A stretch of DNA of 47,911 nucleotides from Fimbriimonadaceae bacterium (GCA_025455775.1 JALOLT010000003.1:1-47911); one strand, 5' to 3'. Shown: positions 16,870 through 25,735, counted from the first letter of the stretch. Numbers and translations: made by a program. Notes: a model not told the origin generated them from the letters alone.

Positions 16870-18300
16870 ATGCTGGCCTGGCCGCCTTTGGCAGTGCCAC
16901 CCTGGATTCTCAAAACCTTTATGTCTCACGTCTTCCGACCACGCAAATCAGACGGTGGCCAAAATCGAAATCGCCGCCGCAACCGTGAAAAAATGCCTCG
17001 CGAGGCAGATGCCAGCGATCTGGAACAGCTTCCGGAGTTGGAGTTTAATCACCTCGACCAAATGACCGCTACTGAACTCGCCAAGGAGGCGAAAAAGGTC
17101 AAGGTCAATCTGGATCAAGAGCGGTGGGCAGTCATAGAGCAGCTCCTGCAGATGAAGAATGGGCCGGATGGGGCGATTTATCGCAAAGGCATCTTAGAAA
17201 TCCTGCCTGACGGCTGGGGTTTCCTGCGGAAGCCAAACTATAACCCATCGAACGAGGACGTCTATGTTTCTCAATCGCAGGTGAAGAAGTTTGGACTCAG
17301 AGCTGGCGACACTGTTTTTGGTCTGGTTCGCGTGCCAAAAGAAGGTGAAAAGTACCACGGCATGCTGAGGGTCGAGAGTGTCAACGGGCACGGAACTGGC
17401 TCACCCGAAATGCAAGTCAGACGAAACTTTGACGAACTGACCCCCCTCTTCCCGACCCAGAGACTGCGCCAAGAAGGCGAGCCAGATAAGATCATCGGCA
17501 GAATCATTGACTTGATCGCCCCGATCGGCATGGGTCAGAGAGGCTTGATCGTTGCTCCGCCTAAGGCAGGAAAGACGACGATCGTGAAGTCGATCGCCAA
17601 CTCTATCGCCACCAACCACCCGGATGTCTATCTGATGGTTCTGCTTGTGGATGAGCGACCAGAGGAAGTCACTGACATGAAGAGGTTTGTGCGAGGCCAG
17701 GTGATCAGTTCAACTTTTGACGAACCAGCCGAGAACCACATGAGGGTCACTGACCTCTGTTTGGAACAAGCTAAGCGGTTGGTGGAAGCAGGGAACGATG
17801 TCGTGATCTTGCTCGACTCGATCACCAGACTTTCTCGCGCCAGCAACCTCACGATCAACCCGAGCGGCAGAACTCTATCGGGCGGTTTAGACCCAGCGGC
17901 CCTGTACCGGCCTCGTCGCTTCTTTGGCGCAGCCAGAAACATCGAAGAAGGAGGTTCTCTCACCATCATTGCCACGGCTCTCGTGGATACGGGATCCAAA
18001 ATGGATGATGCGATCTTCGAAGAGTTTAAGGGAACTGGCAACATGGAGATTGTGCTGGATCGTGATTTGGCAGAGCGAAGAATCTGGCCTGCCATTGATG
18101 TGAGGAAGTCGAGTACCAGGCACGAGGAAGCCCTCTTTAGCAAAGAGCATCTGGAGGCTGTTTACCAACTCCACCGGATGTTGGCAAACAGCAAGGACAC
18201 GACCGACGCGGCTGACTCTTTGATTAAGTTGCTGAAGCGAACGCCTAACAACTCTGTGTTCCTGGAAAGCATTATCGCCAAGACTCGAGCCACCGTCTAG
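16870..18300 (+). CDS. rho: Transcription termination factor Rho
   Basis: Rho is the hexameric RNA helicase that ends untranslated transcripts. The protein (476 aa from 16870) has a basic N-terminal stretch ([10 protein letters not shown]), a Rho-N region ([19 protein letters not shown]), and the RNA-binding cold-shock domain ([20 protein letters not shown], then [15 protein letters not shown]). The RecA-like ATPase has P-loop [11 protein letters not shown], Walker [15 protein letters not shown], and the Q-loop/R-loop region [16 protein letters not shown] and [19 protein letters not shown] 16870 is the longest start; ATG 16921 (MSHVFRPRK) is equally plausible and gives a more usual N-terminus; neither has a clear Shine-Dalgarno. 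Confidence 0.96.
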   Translation: MLAWPPLAVPPWILKTFMSHVFRPRKSDGGQNRNRRRNREKMPREADASDLEQLPELEFNHLDQMTATELAKEAKKVKVNLDQERWAVIEQLLQMKNGPDGAIYRKGILEILPDGWGFLRKPNYNPSNEDVYVSQSQVKKFGLRAGDTVFGLVRVPKEGEKYHGMLRVESVNGHGTGSPEMQVRRNFDELTPLFPTQRLRQEGEPDKIIGRIIDLIAPIGMGQRGLIVAPPKAGKTTIVKSIANSIATNHPDVYLMVLLVDERPEEVTDMKRFVRGQVISSTFDEPAENHMRVTDLCLEQAKRLVEAGNDVVILLDSITRLSRASNLTINPSGRTLSGGLDPAALYRPRRFFGAARNIEEGGSLTIIATALVDTGSKMDDAIFEEFKGTGNMEIVLDRDLAERRIWPAIDVRKSSTRHEEALFSKEHLEAVYQLHRMLANSKDTTDAADSLIKLLKRTPNNSVFLESIIAKTRATV

Positions 18301-18312
18301 TTCGGTGGCAGA

Positions 18313-18828
18313 GTGTCCCAGACCTTCATTCTTCGGCTCGATTTGGATTCCGTCCCGTGGCAACGAGGCGAGGATCATTCGATTGCCACCCTCCTGAAGT
18401 TGCTGGAAGAATCGCGACGATTGGGCTGGAAGCTCCATGTCTTCGCGACTCGTCGCTGCTTGATCGCCTTTCCGACCCTGGTTGATACCTTGATCAGCGA
18501 GGGCCACGACCTTGACCTCCTGTTGCGCTCGGACGACGATCCACCTGTCGAGTTTGCCAAGGCGCAGGTAGAGATCGGGAAGTTAGGGCACCAGTTTCAG
18601 GGGTACGCGCAGGGAGCACACGTGGTCTGGGATGATAAGCGCTCCCGTTCCGTTCCGCTTCGTCAAGCCCTTCAAGCAGCACAGAGCCCAGAGACCCAAT
18701 TGGTTCTCTGGGCTCAGGTGGCTGACCTCTCGGACGCTGAAGAGTGGCGCGGTTTAACTAGGGTTGTGACCCTTCTCTTGACCTCGCGCCGAATGAGGAG
18801 TCTCCGGGATGAGGACTCAGCCAACTAA
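18313..18828 (+). CDS. Short NodB-fold-like protein without catalytic motifs, function unknown
   Basis: This 171-aa protein from GTG 18313 starts 12 nt after rho. I do not recognise it with certainty. The first half recalls a polysaccharide-deacetylase (NodB) fold: LRLDLDSVPW in the place of the 'LTFDDG' strand, LLKLLEESRRLGWKLHVFA in the place of 'LLelLkelgikaTFF', and AFPTLVDTLISEGHDLDLLL in the place of 'ahPelvrrivaeGHeig'. The metal-binding His-His pair is not seen. The protein has no signal peptide. Its stop overlaps the stop of the convergent gene by 3 nt. An inactive, cytoplasmic relative is possible, but this is a pattern judgement, not a proven homology. Confidence 0.5.
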   Translation: MSQTFILRLDLDSVPWQRGEDHSIATLLKLLEESRRLGWKLHVFATRRCLIAFPTLVDTLISEGHDLDLLLRSDDDPPVEFAKAQVEIGKLGHQFQGYAQGAHVVWDDKRSRSVPLRQALQAAQSPETQLVLWAQVADLSDAEEWRGLTRVVTLLLTSRRMRSLRDEDSAN

Positions 18829-19172
18829 GCGGCAAGGCCGAAGGCGACGTACTCCTCGCTCCCATCCAGAACTTGTTGGAGCCTCGTGCTGATCAGGCGA
18901 TGGGCTTCGTTCTCGTCTCGCGTGACAAAGGTGATCTTGGCTGCGCCAGCAAAGCAACACCTTTCTCGGCAGGCCTGAAAGATGTCTCTGACCCCTTCTT
19001 CGAGTCGGCTGGTGGTGGCATAGTCCAGCGAGACACTGAAGAGTGAGCCTTGCCTTTCGCTCAAGATTTCGTGGAGTTCGTCGGCGAAGACTCTGGCTTC
19101 CGACATGGTAATGACTCCGCCGAAGGAGGCTTCAATTTTCTGCTGCCGTTGGTTCCAATTCAAGAGGTACAT
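18825..19172 (-). CDS. Small alpha/beta protein, possibly STAS-like
   Basis: This 115-aa protein has the predicted order strand-strand-helix-strand-helix-strand-helix: YLLNWNQ, KIEASFGG, a helix MSEARVFADELHEILSE, SLFSVSLDYA, a helix LEEGVRDIFQACRERC, AKITFVT and a helix EAHRLISTRLQQVLDG. That order suits the STAS/SpoIIAA fold used in partner-switching regulation. The usual phosphorylatable Ser/Thr is not clearly placed, and no kinase or phosphatase lies nearby, so the function is open. It is convergent with the gene ending at 18828. Upstream (19214-19249) a 10-bp hairpin lies within its leader. Confidence 0.45.
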   Translation of the reverse strand: MYLLNWNQRQQKIEASFGGVITMSEARVFADELHEILSERQGSLFSVSLDYATTSRLEEGVRDIFQACRERCCFAGAAKITFVTRDENEAHRLISTRLQQVLDGSEEYVAFGLAA

Positions 19173-19213
19173 GAGAAGTGCTTTCTAGGGTGGGATTTTT
19201 GATGGAAAGTCAA

Positions 19214-19249
19214 AAGTGGGGATGAACCCAGGGAGATTTATCCCCACTT
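19214..19249. repeat. Inverted repeat in intergenic region
   Basis: AAGTGGGGAT and ATCCCCACTT (19214-19223, 19240-19249) form a perfect 10-bp stem with a 16-nt loop between two divergent genes. Possible leader hairpin or operator; nothing else shows in the 216-bp gap apart from AAAGGG ahead of the DUF1844 gene. Confidence 0.5.
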
Positions 19250-19388
19250 CGTGGTTTATGGGCTCGGCATCATCACTAGGGAAGAGTGAACTCCGGATGA
19301 TTTATCAGGGACTTTCTTGGAAGGGCCTAGAATTTTCCTTATCTGCCGCTCACTTTTTGCCTTCTCGGGCGTCTCAAAGGGTGTAAGA

Positions 19389-19673
19389 ATGGAAGACGCA
19401 ACACGGTCGCTGTCTCCGATTAATGTGGAAGAGCAGGCCTTCCAGATGATCGAATTCTTCGCTGCTTTGGGGTGGCAAAAGCTGGGTCTCCAGCCAGACA
19501 TGATGACTGGCAAAACCGAACAGGATTTGCCTCAGGCGAAGCTCGCGATTGATTTGACCGCTGCTCTTGCCGATGTCGTGATTCCCAAACTCCCAGATGA
19601 CGACCAAAGGACGCTCCGAAATTTGGTCACTGACTTGCGCGTGAACTATGTGCAAAGAGCAGGTGGATCGTGA
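19389..19673 (+). CDS. DUF1844 domain protein
   Basis: This 94-aa protein has the DUF1844 pattern: a hydrophobic helix QAFQMIEFFAALGWQKLGL, then the TGKTEQDLPQAKLAIDLTAAL motif (family consensus 'G....dl..Ar..IDlL..L'), and a C-terminal helix RNLVTDLRVNYVQ. The family is small, cytoplasmic and of unknown function; it is common in Acidobacteria, Planctomycetes and Armatimonadota. ATG 19389 has AAAGGG about 9 nt upstream; an in-frame ATG at 19317 is less well supported. The stop overlaps the GTG start of the next gene (GTGA), making this the first gene of a three-gene coupled operon. Confidence 0.8.
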   Translation: MEDATRSLSPINVEEQAFQMIEFFAALGWQKLGLQPDMMTGKTEQDLPQAKLAIDLTAALADVVIPKLPDDDQRTLRNLVTDLRVNYVQRAGGS

Positions 19674-20047
19674 AGCAATCTGTTCAGCCGATCGCAAAGT
19701 CACTGCGCGAGGAATTCGCCGTAGCCTACGAGAAGCTCGCTGAGATCATCGTAGATGCCTTTCACTACGGGCCCTCGCCATCGCTCGAGGAGGCTTATAG
19801 TGAGAGCAGGGCCTGGTTCCTCGGACACTATAAAGAACTGAAGCCTCAGATGGGTGCCTTTCTCACCGCCGAGGGAGCAGGAGTTGCTAAGCATTTCAGC
19901 CGGACAGGGTCGGGAGGGAACGATAGCTTTGAGCACTTGTTCTGCCCGCCGACCCTGGAAATCTTGATGAACACTTCGGAGTCCCAACTTTTCCGGAGAC
20001 TGAATGAGACACGCCAGGCCCTTGATCTCGCTAAAATGAGGGCATGA
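19670..20047 (+). CDS. Hypothetical helical protein, middle gene of operon
   Basis: This 125-aa protein from a GTG overlapping the previous stop (GTGA) is not recognised. It is mostly helical, with KSLREEFAVAYEKLAEIIVD at the start and LFRRLNETRQALDLAKM at the end, and no membrane segment. A central region with Cys (HLFCPPTLEILMN) carries no known motif. Its stop overlaps the start of the GNAT gene (ATGA), so it is translationally coupled on both sides. A shared role with the DUF1844 and GNAT proteins is likely but unknown. Confidence 0.6.
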   Translation: MKQSVQPIAKSLREEFAVAYEKLAEIIVDAFHYGPSPSLEEAYSESRAWFLGHYKELKPQMGAFLTAEGAGVAKHFSRTGSGGNDSFEHLFCPPTLEILMNTSESQLFRRLNETRQALDLAKMRA

Positions 20048-21009
20048 TTCAGCTTGCTCCTTGGCACAATGTCGACTTCGACCAACTCGAAGAAGTTTGG
20101 AAATCCTTCTTCCCCTCCCGGTGGCATGTCTCTCGTGATTTGCTGAAGTTCAACACAGAAGACTCTCCCGGCTTTTCGCGCGAGGATTCCTGCCTTCTGA
20201 TGGAGGGGGACGAGGTGAAAGGGTTCATCACAGTAAAGGAAAGCCCTGGCAAACTGTATCAGGGACCAGAGATTGGTTGGGGCTATGTCACGGCGGTTGT
20301 CGCTCCTGATGCTGCCAGTGGGAGTGGGGCTCTGGGCGAGGTCGTTAGGGGCCTCCGCGACAAGGGAAAGACCCTGATCCGCTTTGGCACAGACAATCAC
20401 CACTTCTTCCCTGGATGCCCGGAGGACATGCCTGACCTTCGGGAGATCCTTTTAGGGGCTGGGTTCGAAGGTGGCGAGGGGAACCAGTACGACGTGATGA
20501 GGGATCTGGCCAGCTACGAGATCCCAACTTTTGTCTTCGATGCCCTGGCGCGACCGGACGTTTCGGTTCGACGGTGTCGAGAGGAGGACGTGCAGGGGCT
20601 TGAGGCTCATCTTGAGGAAACCTTCCCAGGACGGTGGCACTACGATGTGATGAGGAAGGTGCTGGTGGAAGAGGAGATGTCTGATATCTTTGTTTTGGAT
20701 GTGGGGGGCGAGATCGTGGGATTCGCCTACACCCAGAGCGAAGCCACTACCAAACATCCGATTGGGGGGTGCGTTTGGAAGCATGATCTCGGAACTGGTT
20801 GGGGAGGCCTTGGCCCGATCGGGGTGAGCAACAAGGTTCGGGGACAGAAATTGGGTCACGCGATCTTGGGGGGGGCTCTTAAGGGCTTAAGTGATGCTGG
20901 GGTTCGCCGCTGCATCATCGACTGGACTGGGCTTCTGGACTTTTACGGCGCCCACGGGTTCGAGGTCTACCGGGTTTACCAGAGCTTTTCTGTGCCAGAA
21001 GGTCGGTAG
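20044..21009 (+). CDS. Tandem GNAT-family N-acetyltransferase
   Basis: This 321-aa protein has two GNAT-like halves. The N-terminal half (1-165) has the general GNAT shape (VKGFITVKESPG, then GYVTAVVAPDAASGSGALGE, GKTLIRFGTDNHHFFPG) with a degenerate acetyl-CoA loop. The C-terminal half (170-321) is better preserved: VRRCREEDVQGLEAHLEETF, IVGFAYTQSE, GLGPIGVSNKVRGQKLGHAI (the acetyl-CoA-binding 'V.p..RgkGlG' motif) and IIDWTGLLDFYGAHGFEVYR. Twin-domain GNATs are known from mycothiol synthase and peptidoglycan-related clusters. The substrate cannot be predicted. The ATGA overlap with the previous gene fixes the start. A hairpin (21039-21062) follows the stop. Confidence 0.82.
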   Translation: MIQLAPWHNVDFDQLEEVWKSFFPSRWHVSRDLLKFNTEDSPGFSREDSCLLMEGDEVKGFITVKESPGKLYQGPEIGWGYVTAVVAPDAASGSGALGEVVRGLRDKGKTLIRFGTDNHHFFPGCPEDMPDLREILLGAGFEGGEGNQYDVMRDLASYEIPTFVFDALARPDVSVRRCREEDVQGLEAHLEETFPGRWHYDVMRKVLVEEEMSDIFVLDVGGEIVGFAYTQSEATTKHPIGGCVWKHDLGTGWGGLGPIGVSNKVRGQKLGHAILGGALKGLSDAGVRRCIIDWTGLLDFYGAHGFEVYRVYQSFSVPEGR

Positions 21010-21038
21010 GAGGATGGTGGCCTTCTCCGTAATCCCCT

Positions 21039-21062
21039 CTCCCCAGTATTTTTACTGAGGAG
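21039..21062. terminator. Hairpin between convergent genes
   Basis: CTCCCCAGTA / TACTGAGGAG with a TTTT loop (one mismatch) lies between the convergent GNAT and CHAT genes. It has no T run after it, so it is a weak terminator candidate. Confidence 0.45.
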
Positions 21063-21087
21063 ATTAACATGCTTTTGGGGGGGCTTT

Positions 21088-24000
21088 TTATAGAGGACTC
21101 CCGTAGAGGACGAAGGGTGCCCAGTAGTAGGGGTGGCTTTTGCCTGGGAACTGGTTGGATGTTGGGCCTGCTGCTTCGAGGGCACCAGAGCGTCCGAACT
21201 CGCTCGGGGCATCCTTGAGCCCTGCGGTGGCCCTCATCGCGAGGCGGAGAGCTTCTGCCTTGGATTTTCCTTGGCTGAGGTGCTTGTAGAGTTCGCCCAT
21301 CAAGTCAGCGGTTGAGGAGTCGTTGACTTTCCAAAGACTCGCGATCACTGTCTTGGCACCTTCTTCGAGGAGGCCATCGGCGAAGGATTCTGCTGCCCTG
21401 CCTTGAACGTCGAGCAGGCTGGGAGGCTGCTCTGTTGCTGTGTCGCACGCGCTCAGGACGAGGAGGTCAAGATCCTTCAGATTCATCCCTTGAACCGTAA
21501 GATCTTTTTGAGTTATGACTGTCTTATCTCCTAAAAGAAGGAAGGAAGTATCTGCTCTGAGACCCCTCTCAAAGTGACTGGCAATATGAAGAATCCTTTG
21601 ACTTGGACTTAAAACATAGTCGGTCAAGGAGAGACGGGTGAACGCCTGGTTGAGCGTCTTTTCTGTTTTCGAAAACCTGGCCACCAGTTCTGCCTCTCTT
21701 GTCACATTAGGCAGAGGACTAAAGCTATAGTCTGTTCCTACGAAGGAGACTCTGGCAGGGTCGGTCATACCAAAGAACTGAGTGGTGAGGTTTTTATCTC
21801 CTGACTCAGCGAATCTTGTGCTGCTGTGGATCGAGAAGTTTGCGATGTTGACCTCGTGACCAAGCCATGTCTTGCCATCGCGGCTGAGCGCTGCGAAGGG
21901 GAAGTTTCGCAAAGAGCCGTCGGGGCTGACGATGAGAAGATCGATCTTGCGGTCTTTCAGTTCCTTCTCGATTTTCTTGAGCAAGATGTCGTAGAGGATT
22001 TTAGCGTTCGGCAGAGGGTTGCTCTTTGGACTGATGAGAGAAGTCCGGAACTCAAAGATCATTTGGTTGAGATCTTTGAGACTCGAAACCTTGAGCTGAG
22101 CCCCTTCGGTTTTGAAGTCAAAACTCGCGAAGGTTGTGAGGTTGCTAGTCGTCACAAGGACTGTGATTTCGTTATCGGTTACAACGTAGCGCAATACTGC
22201 TGCCCTTAGGCCTGCTTTCTGCTGAAGTTCTTGCAGAGGTCTTTGCAAAGCTCGGCTCGCTGCGATGTCATTATTGGGGTTCCATGTACCTGGATTCGCC
22301 TTTGTTTGTTCCAAAACTGTTGCAAGGAACTTTTCTCTTGTTTGGTTGATGTCGGTAATCTTTGCTTGGAGCTCTCGCCGGCGGGCGTTTTGGGCTTCTG
22401 TTCTCTGGTCTACTTTATTCAGAGTTTGGAGTTCTTCGTCGATCTTAACGATTTCTTCGAAGAATCCGATGTAGTTGGTGATGAAATCTCTTTCGCCTTC
22501 ACTCAGCTCGAGTGTTGTGAGCATTCTCTGGGCTGTGATCGCATCTCGGTTATCCTGGAAAGCATCGCTTTCTGCTTCCTTAAGCAGGTTCAGGACTTCC
22601 TCTGCTTCCATGAACCTCCCTTGGGAAATGAGGAGCGAGGAGAGGTACTTGTAAGTTTTGGAAACAGAATCCCGGTACTTCCGTCGCGCGGCGAGATCCA
22701 TACTGAGAAGGGAACCTCCTATCGTTTGTAAGTCCTCTACGCTCTTCTTTCCATAAACAATCGCGAGGGATGGAGCTTCTGCGGATTCTAACACCATAAG
22801 ATTGCTTAGAATGGTAGATCTTAGATCGATTCTGGAGTCAACGAGGGTGTAGCGGAGTGCTGTTTGAAAATGTTCCCTTGATAGTTGCGGCTGTTGTGCA
22901 AGGTAGTAGGATTCGCCAAGATTGTTGTAAATCAAGGCAAGTGAGTGGGGAGTCGCCGTTCCTTCTGCGAGTCTGAGAGCTTCCTGATGGTTTTCCAGAG
23001 CTTTGTCTAGTTGTCCTGATCGAGCATAGGCTGATCCGAGGTGGCTGTAGCTCATTGAAAGGTCCAACGGATTTCCCACTTTCAAATCCTCTGCTAAGGC
23101 TTTTGTGAACATGTCAATCGCCTCCTTGTTTTGACCCTCGCGCAAGTAAAGAGCACCGAGATTCGTATAGGCAGCGCCTTTGAGCCTAGGTTGATTCAAT
23201 GGTGCGGAAAATTCCAGAGCCTGGAGAAAATGGCCGCGAGCTGCTTGTTGATTTCCCATCGTTATGAAAAGCGTTCCCATGTTTAATGAGTGGAAAACTC
23301 GAAAAATCGTTAACTCATTGGGAGTGTAAAGGGCTGCGCCGTGTGACACTCTTAGTTCATTGCTGCGCGTCAGGGAATCGTAGGCTTTATCCAGCTTTCC
23401 TAACTGGATAAAGGCAAGTCCGGTGTTTGAGGACAGGGCAGCAAGAGAGTCCCAATCCTTTTCTGCTTGGAAGATCGGAGAGGCTTTTTCATAAAAGGTG
23501 ATGGCTAGAGCTGGATTTCCGCTGGAGTAGTGGACGAGGCCTATGCGGTTGTAGGTGACAGCAAGTTCCCGTAGCCTGGTGAGGGTTTGCCAGATTTCAA
23601 GTGCTTGTTGTAAATAAGCGAGGGCCTTTCGATGATCCCCCAGATTCTCGTAGGCCGCACCAAGTGCGTCGTACGTGATGGCAAGCTGATCTGGCTGTCC
23701 GAGCTTCTCTCTCAACTTAAGGGCAGCTTCATAGTCTCTGATTGCTTCGCTTGGGCGTCCTAGATCGGCAAGCTGAACCCCGCGATTATTGTAGGCATAA
23801 GCAAGGAACTCTGTGCTCCCTACATTTGTCAACAACTCGATCGCCAGAGCATATTCTTTGAGAGAGTCTTTTGGTGAAAAGCGACTGAGGATAAAGGCGA
23901 TCCATAACTGACAGCTTGCTTTGCCAACTGAATCGTTCCTTTCTTCCGATACCTTCTTCAATTTGCGGAACTCTTCCAACTGCTTCGATTGGTCTGGAAG

Positions 24001-24117
24001 TTGACGGATTCTGGCGATCTCTCGCGAAATCTCTGGCGTCGGCTGGGGCTCGACGGGAGGAGTCGCCTGGGCTTGACCCAGTGACGCTAGCAAGACGAGA
24101 GTCGGAATTGTGGTCAT
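21088..24117 (-). CDS. Secreted TPR-CHAT domain protein (caspase-like peptidase family)
   Basis: This 1009-aa protein begins with a signal peptide (MTTIPTLVLLASLGQAQA). About ten TPR repeats follow (residues about 90-480), for example YNNRGVQLADLGRPSEAIRD, YDALGAAYENLGDHRKALAY and YSHLGSAYARSGQLDKALEN. A coiled-coil and linker region (about 540-640) precedes the CHAT domain (about 700-1009). The catalytic dyad is visible: His848 in LHIASHF and Cys891 in LVLSACDTA. The end, HPYYWAPFVLYGSPL, is the usual CHAT C-terminus. CHAT proteins are clan CD peptidases. AAGGGA lies 8 nt before the ATG. A complete dyad argues for activity. The partner or substrate is unknown, and no gasdermin or CRISPR genes are nearby. 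Confidence 0.92.
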   Translation of the reverse strand: MTTIPTLVLLASLGQAQATPPVEPQPTPEISREIARIRQLPDQSKQLEEFRKLKKVSEERNDSVGKASCQLWIAFILSRFSPKDSLKEYALAIELLTNVGSTEFLAYAYNNRGVQLADLGRPSEAIRDYEAALKLREKLGQPDQLAITYDALGAAYENLGDHRKALAYLQQALEIWQTLTRLRELAVTYNRIGLVHYSSGNPALAITFYEKASPIFQAEKDWDSLAALSSNTGLAFIQLGKLDKAYDSLTRSNELRVSHGAALYTPNELTIFRVFHSLNMGTLFITMGNQQAARGHFLQALEFSAPLNQPRLKGAAYTNLGALYLREGQNKEAIDMFTKALAEDLKVGNPLDLSMSYSHLGSAYARSGQLDKALENHQEALRLAEGTATPHSLALIYNNLGESYYLAQQPQLSREHFQTALRYTLVDSRIDLRSTILSNLMVLESAEAPSLAIVYGKKSVEDLQTIGGSLLSMDLAARRKYRDSVSKTYKYLSSLLISQGRFMEAEEVLNLLKEAESDAFQDNRDAITAQRMLTTLELSEGERDFITNYIGFFEEIVKIDEELQTLNKVDQRTEAQNARRRELQAKITDINQTREKFLATVLEQTKANPGTWNPNNDIAASRALQRPLQELQQKAGLRAAVLRYVVTDNEITVLVTTSNLTTFASFDFKTEGAQLKVSSLKDLNQMIFEFRTSLISPKSNPLPNAKILYDILLKKIEKELKDRKIDLLIVSPDGSLRNFPFAALSRDGKTWLGHEVNIANFSIHSSTRFAESGDKNLTTQFFGMTDPARVSFVGTDYSFSPLPNVTREAELVARFSKTEKTLNQAFTRLSLTDYVLSPSQRILHIASHFERGLRADTSFLLLGDKTVITQKDLTVQGMNLKDLDLLVLSACDTATEQPPSLLDVQGRAAESFADGLLEEGAKTVIASLWKVNDSSTADLMGELYKHLSQGKSKAEALRLAMRATAGLKDAPSEFGRSGALEAAGPTSNQFPGKSHPYYWAPFVLYGSPL

Positions 24118-24220
24118 CTTGTGTTCCCTTTAGTTAAAAGAATAGCGCAAGAGGCAAGTTTGCCCCTTTCAAAAATTCTAACGATTCTTAAGGGAATTCG
24201 TCTCGGTTGGGAGGAGAAAA

Positions 24221-24320
24221 AGTTTGCGCGGCGGAGGGCGGCCCGGATGAGTGGTCGGAACGGAACCTCCCAAGGTGGCAATTCCGGGCGGGCGAGGCTG
24301 CGGGCGAAGCCGCGCAAACT
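24221..24320. other. Strongly structured intergenic element (candidate structured RNA or repeat)
   Basis: AGTTTGCGCGGC (24221-24232) pairs perfectly over 12 bp with GCCGCGCAAACT (24309-24320). Inside, GCCCGGA (24241-24247) pairs with TCCGGGC (24283-24289), and GGAA/TTCC enclose a small apical hairpin. The 100-nt fold sits between the divergent CHAT gene and sucC. An ORF over it (24121-24330) would encode a very basic, low-complexity peptide and is not supported. It does not match SRP RNA, 6S or RNase P motifs that I know. Confidence 0.5.
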
Positions 24321-24372
24321 GGCGGAGTAAAGACCCTAGGCAAAGAACCTATGCCGGTAACATAGCAACACG

Positions 24373-25527
24373 ATGAAGCTCCACGAATATCAGTCCAAAG
24401 ATCTCCTGGCCTCCTTTGGGGTGGCAGTACCAGGCGGAAGGGTGACCAAGGATCCTGCCGAAGCCAAGCTGATCGCAGACGAATTCGGGGGCAAGGTTGT
24501 TGTCAAGGCGCAAGTCTTGATGGGGGGACGAGGCAAGGCAGGGGGCGTTAAGCTCTTTACCGATTCGCAAGCTGCCTCGGACTTCACCAAGGAGTTGATC
24601 GGCAAGAGGCTCATTTCAATTCAAAACCCAGACGGAATGATCGTGGAGCAAGTCCTGGTCGCGGAACAGATCGACATCGCCGAAGAGTTCTACCTGAGTG
24701 TCCTCCTGGATCGATCCGAACAAAAGCTCGTCGTGATGATCAGCAAGGAAGGCGGAATGGAGATAGAGGAAGTCGCGGAAGAGCATCCCGAGGCCATCGT
24801 CCGTCTCCATGTTGACCCTGCTTGGGGACTCAGCGACTACGAAATTCGCAACGCCATCACAGCTGCTAAAATTCCGTCCCAGGCTCACCGCCAGATGGTT
24901 CCGATGATCAAGGCACTGGTGAAGGCCTATCTGGAAAGTGACGCAGACCTCATCGAGATCAACCCATGTGCCTGGACGCCAGACGGCAGACTCCTGGCGG
25001 CAGACGCGAAGGTTTCGATCGATGAGAACGCGCTCTATCGCCTGCCACAATACGAAGCGACCAAGGAGGATGCAGCCGAGGACGAAATCGAAGCAGAGGC
25101 AAGCCGCCGCGGGATCGCCTATGTTCGACTCGGGGGCGACATCGGCATCATCGGCAACGGAGCTGGCTTGGTCATGTGCTCGCTCGACGAAGTTACCAAA
25201 GCTGGCGGCAAGCCAGCGAACTTCCTGGACGTCGGAGGCGGAGCGCAAGCGGAACGAGTCAAGAGCTGCGTGGAACTCGTCTTGATGGATCAGAATATCA
25301 AGGGCTTGCTCATTAACATTTTTGGCGGGATCACACGCGGGGACGAGGTTGCGAAAGGGATTCTTGAAGCACTTGCCACCTTGGACGTGAAGGTTCCTGT
25401 CGTGGCAAGAGTCGAGGGAACCGCCGCCAAAGAAGGGCTTGCCCTTTTGGCGTCGTCCCCCATCCTTGGGGCTGCGACGATGCAGGAAGCAGCTGAGAAA
25501 GTTGTCGCTGCAGCCTATGGGAAATAG
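24373..25527 (+). CDS. sucC: Succinyl-CoA synthetase (succinate-CoA ligase) beta subunit
   Basis: This subunit forms, with SucD, the TCA-cycle enzyme making succinate and ATP or GTP from succinyl-CoA. The 384-aa protein has the ATP-grasp start MKLHEYQSKDLLASFGVAVP, KAQVLMGGRGKAGGVKL (nucleotide binding), the metal ligand segment LIEINPCAW, and the ligase-CoA region GNGAGLVMCSLDEV, ANFLDVGGGA and NIFGGITRGDEVAKGI. The length is typical. sucD does not follow here; the next stretch is a remnant and then a convergent gene, so sucD must lie elsewhere. No clear Shine-Dalgarno precedes the ATG; TAACAT lies 9 nt upstream. Confidence 0.96.
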   Translation: MKLHEYQSKDLLASFGVAVPGGRVTKDPAEAKLIADEFGGKVVVKAQVLMGGRGKAGGVKLFTDSQAASDFTKELIGKRLISIQNPDGMIVEQVLVAEQIDIAEEFYLSVLLDRSEQKLVVMISKEGGMEIEEVAEEHPEAIVRLHVDPAWGLSDYEIRNAITAAKIPSQAHRQMVPMIKALVKAYLESDADLIEINPCAWTPDGRLLAADAKVSIDENALYRLPQYEATKEDAAEDEIEAEASRRGIAYVRLGGDIGIIGNGAGLVMCSLDEVTKAGGKPANFLDVGGGAQAERVKSCVELVLMDQNIKGLLINIFGGITRGDEVAKGILEALATLDVKVPVVARVEGTAAKEGLALLASSPILGAATMQEAAEKVVAAAYGK

Positions 25528-25717
25528 TTTCCTAAGTCACCAACTGGTTCTTTCTCCTCGTCTAACTAAGAGTGACGACGAGACAACTTCTTCTCACTGG
25601 CGCAGTGGCTTGGCCATCGGTCATGTAAGGGATAAGCTCACGATTCCCGTCGGATGTTTGGCAGAGCTTAATGGGGAGACTGGGCAACTTCGCGTCATCG
25701 AGCCTTGCGTGCGCTAG
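25518..25717 (+). pseudogene. LD-carboxypeptidase (peptidase S66) C-terminal remnant
   Basis: From an ATG overlapping the sucC stop, a 66-codon frame ends with GLAIGHVRDKLTIPVGCLAE and then LNGETGQLRVIEPCV. This is very like the C-terminal strand and tail of peptidase family S66 (LD-carboxypeptidase), where '..P.GH....LPlG....LD...g.L...E..V' is conserved and holds the catalytic His of the Ser-Glu-His triad. The Ser and Glu parts are missing: the upstream sequence is sucC. It is either a decayed gene fragment left by a deletion or a short new ORF. No Shine-Dalgarno is seen. Confidence 0.5.
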
Positions 25718-25735
25718 GCTAAGAGTTGGGGGAAG

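Noticed and set aside
24121-24330. 69-codon basic frame upstream of sucC
   Set aside because: It runs through the nested inverted repeats and has a low-complexity Arg/Ala/Gly tail typical of translated structured DNA.
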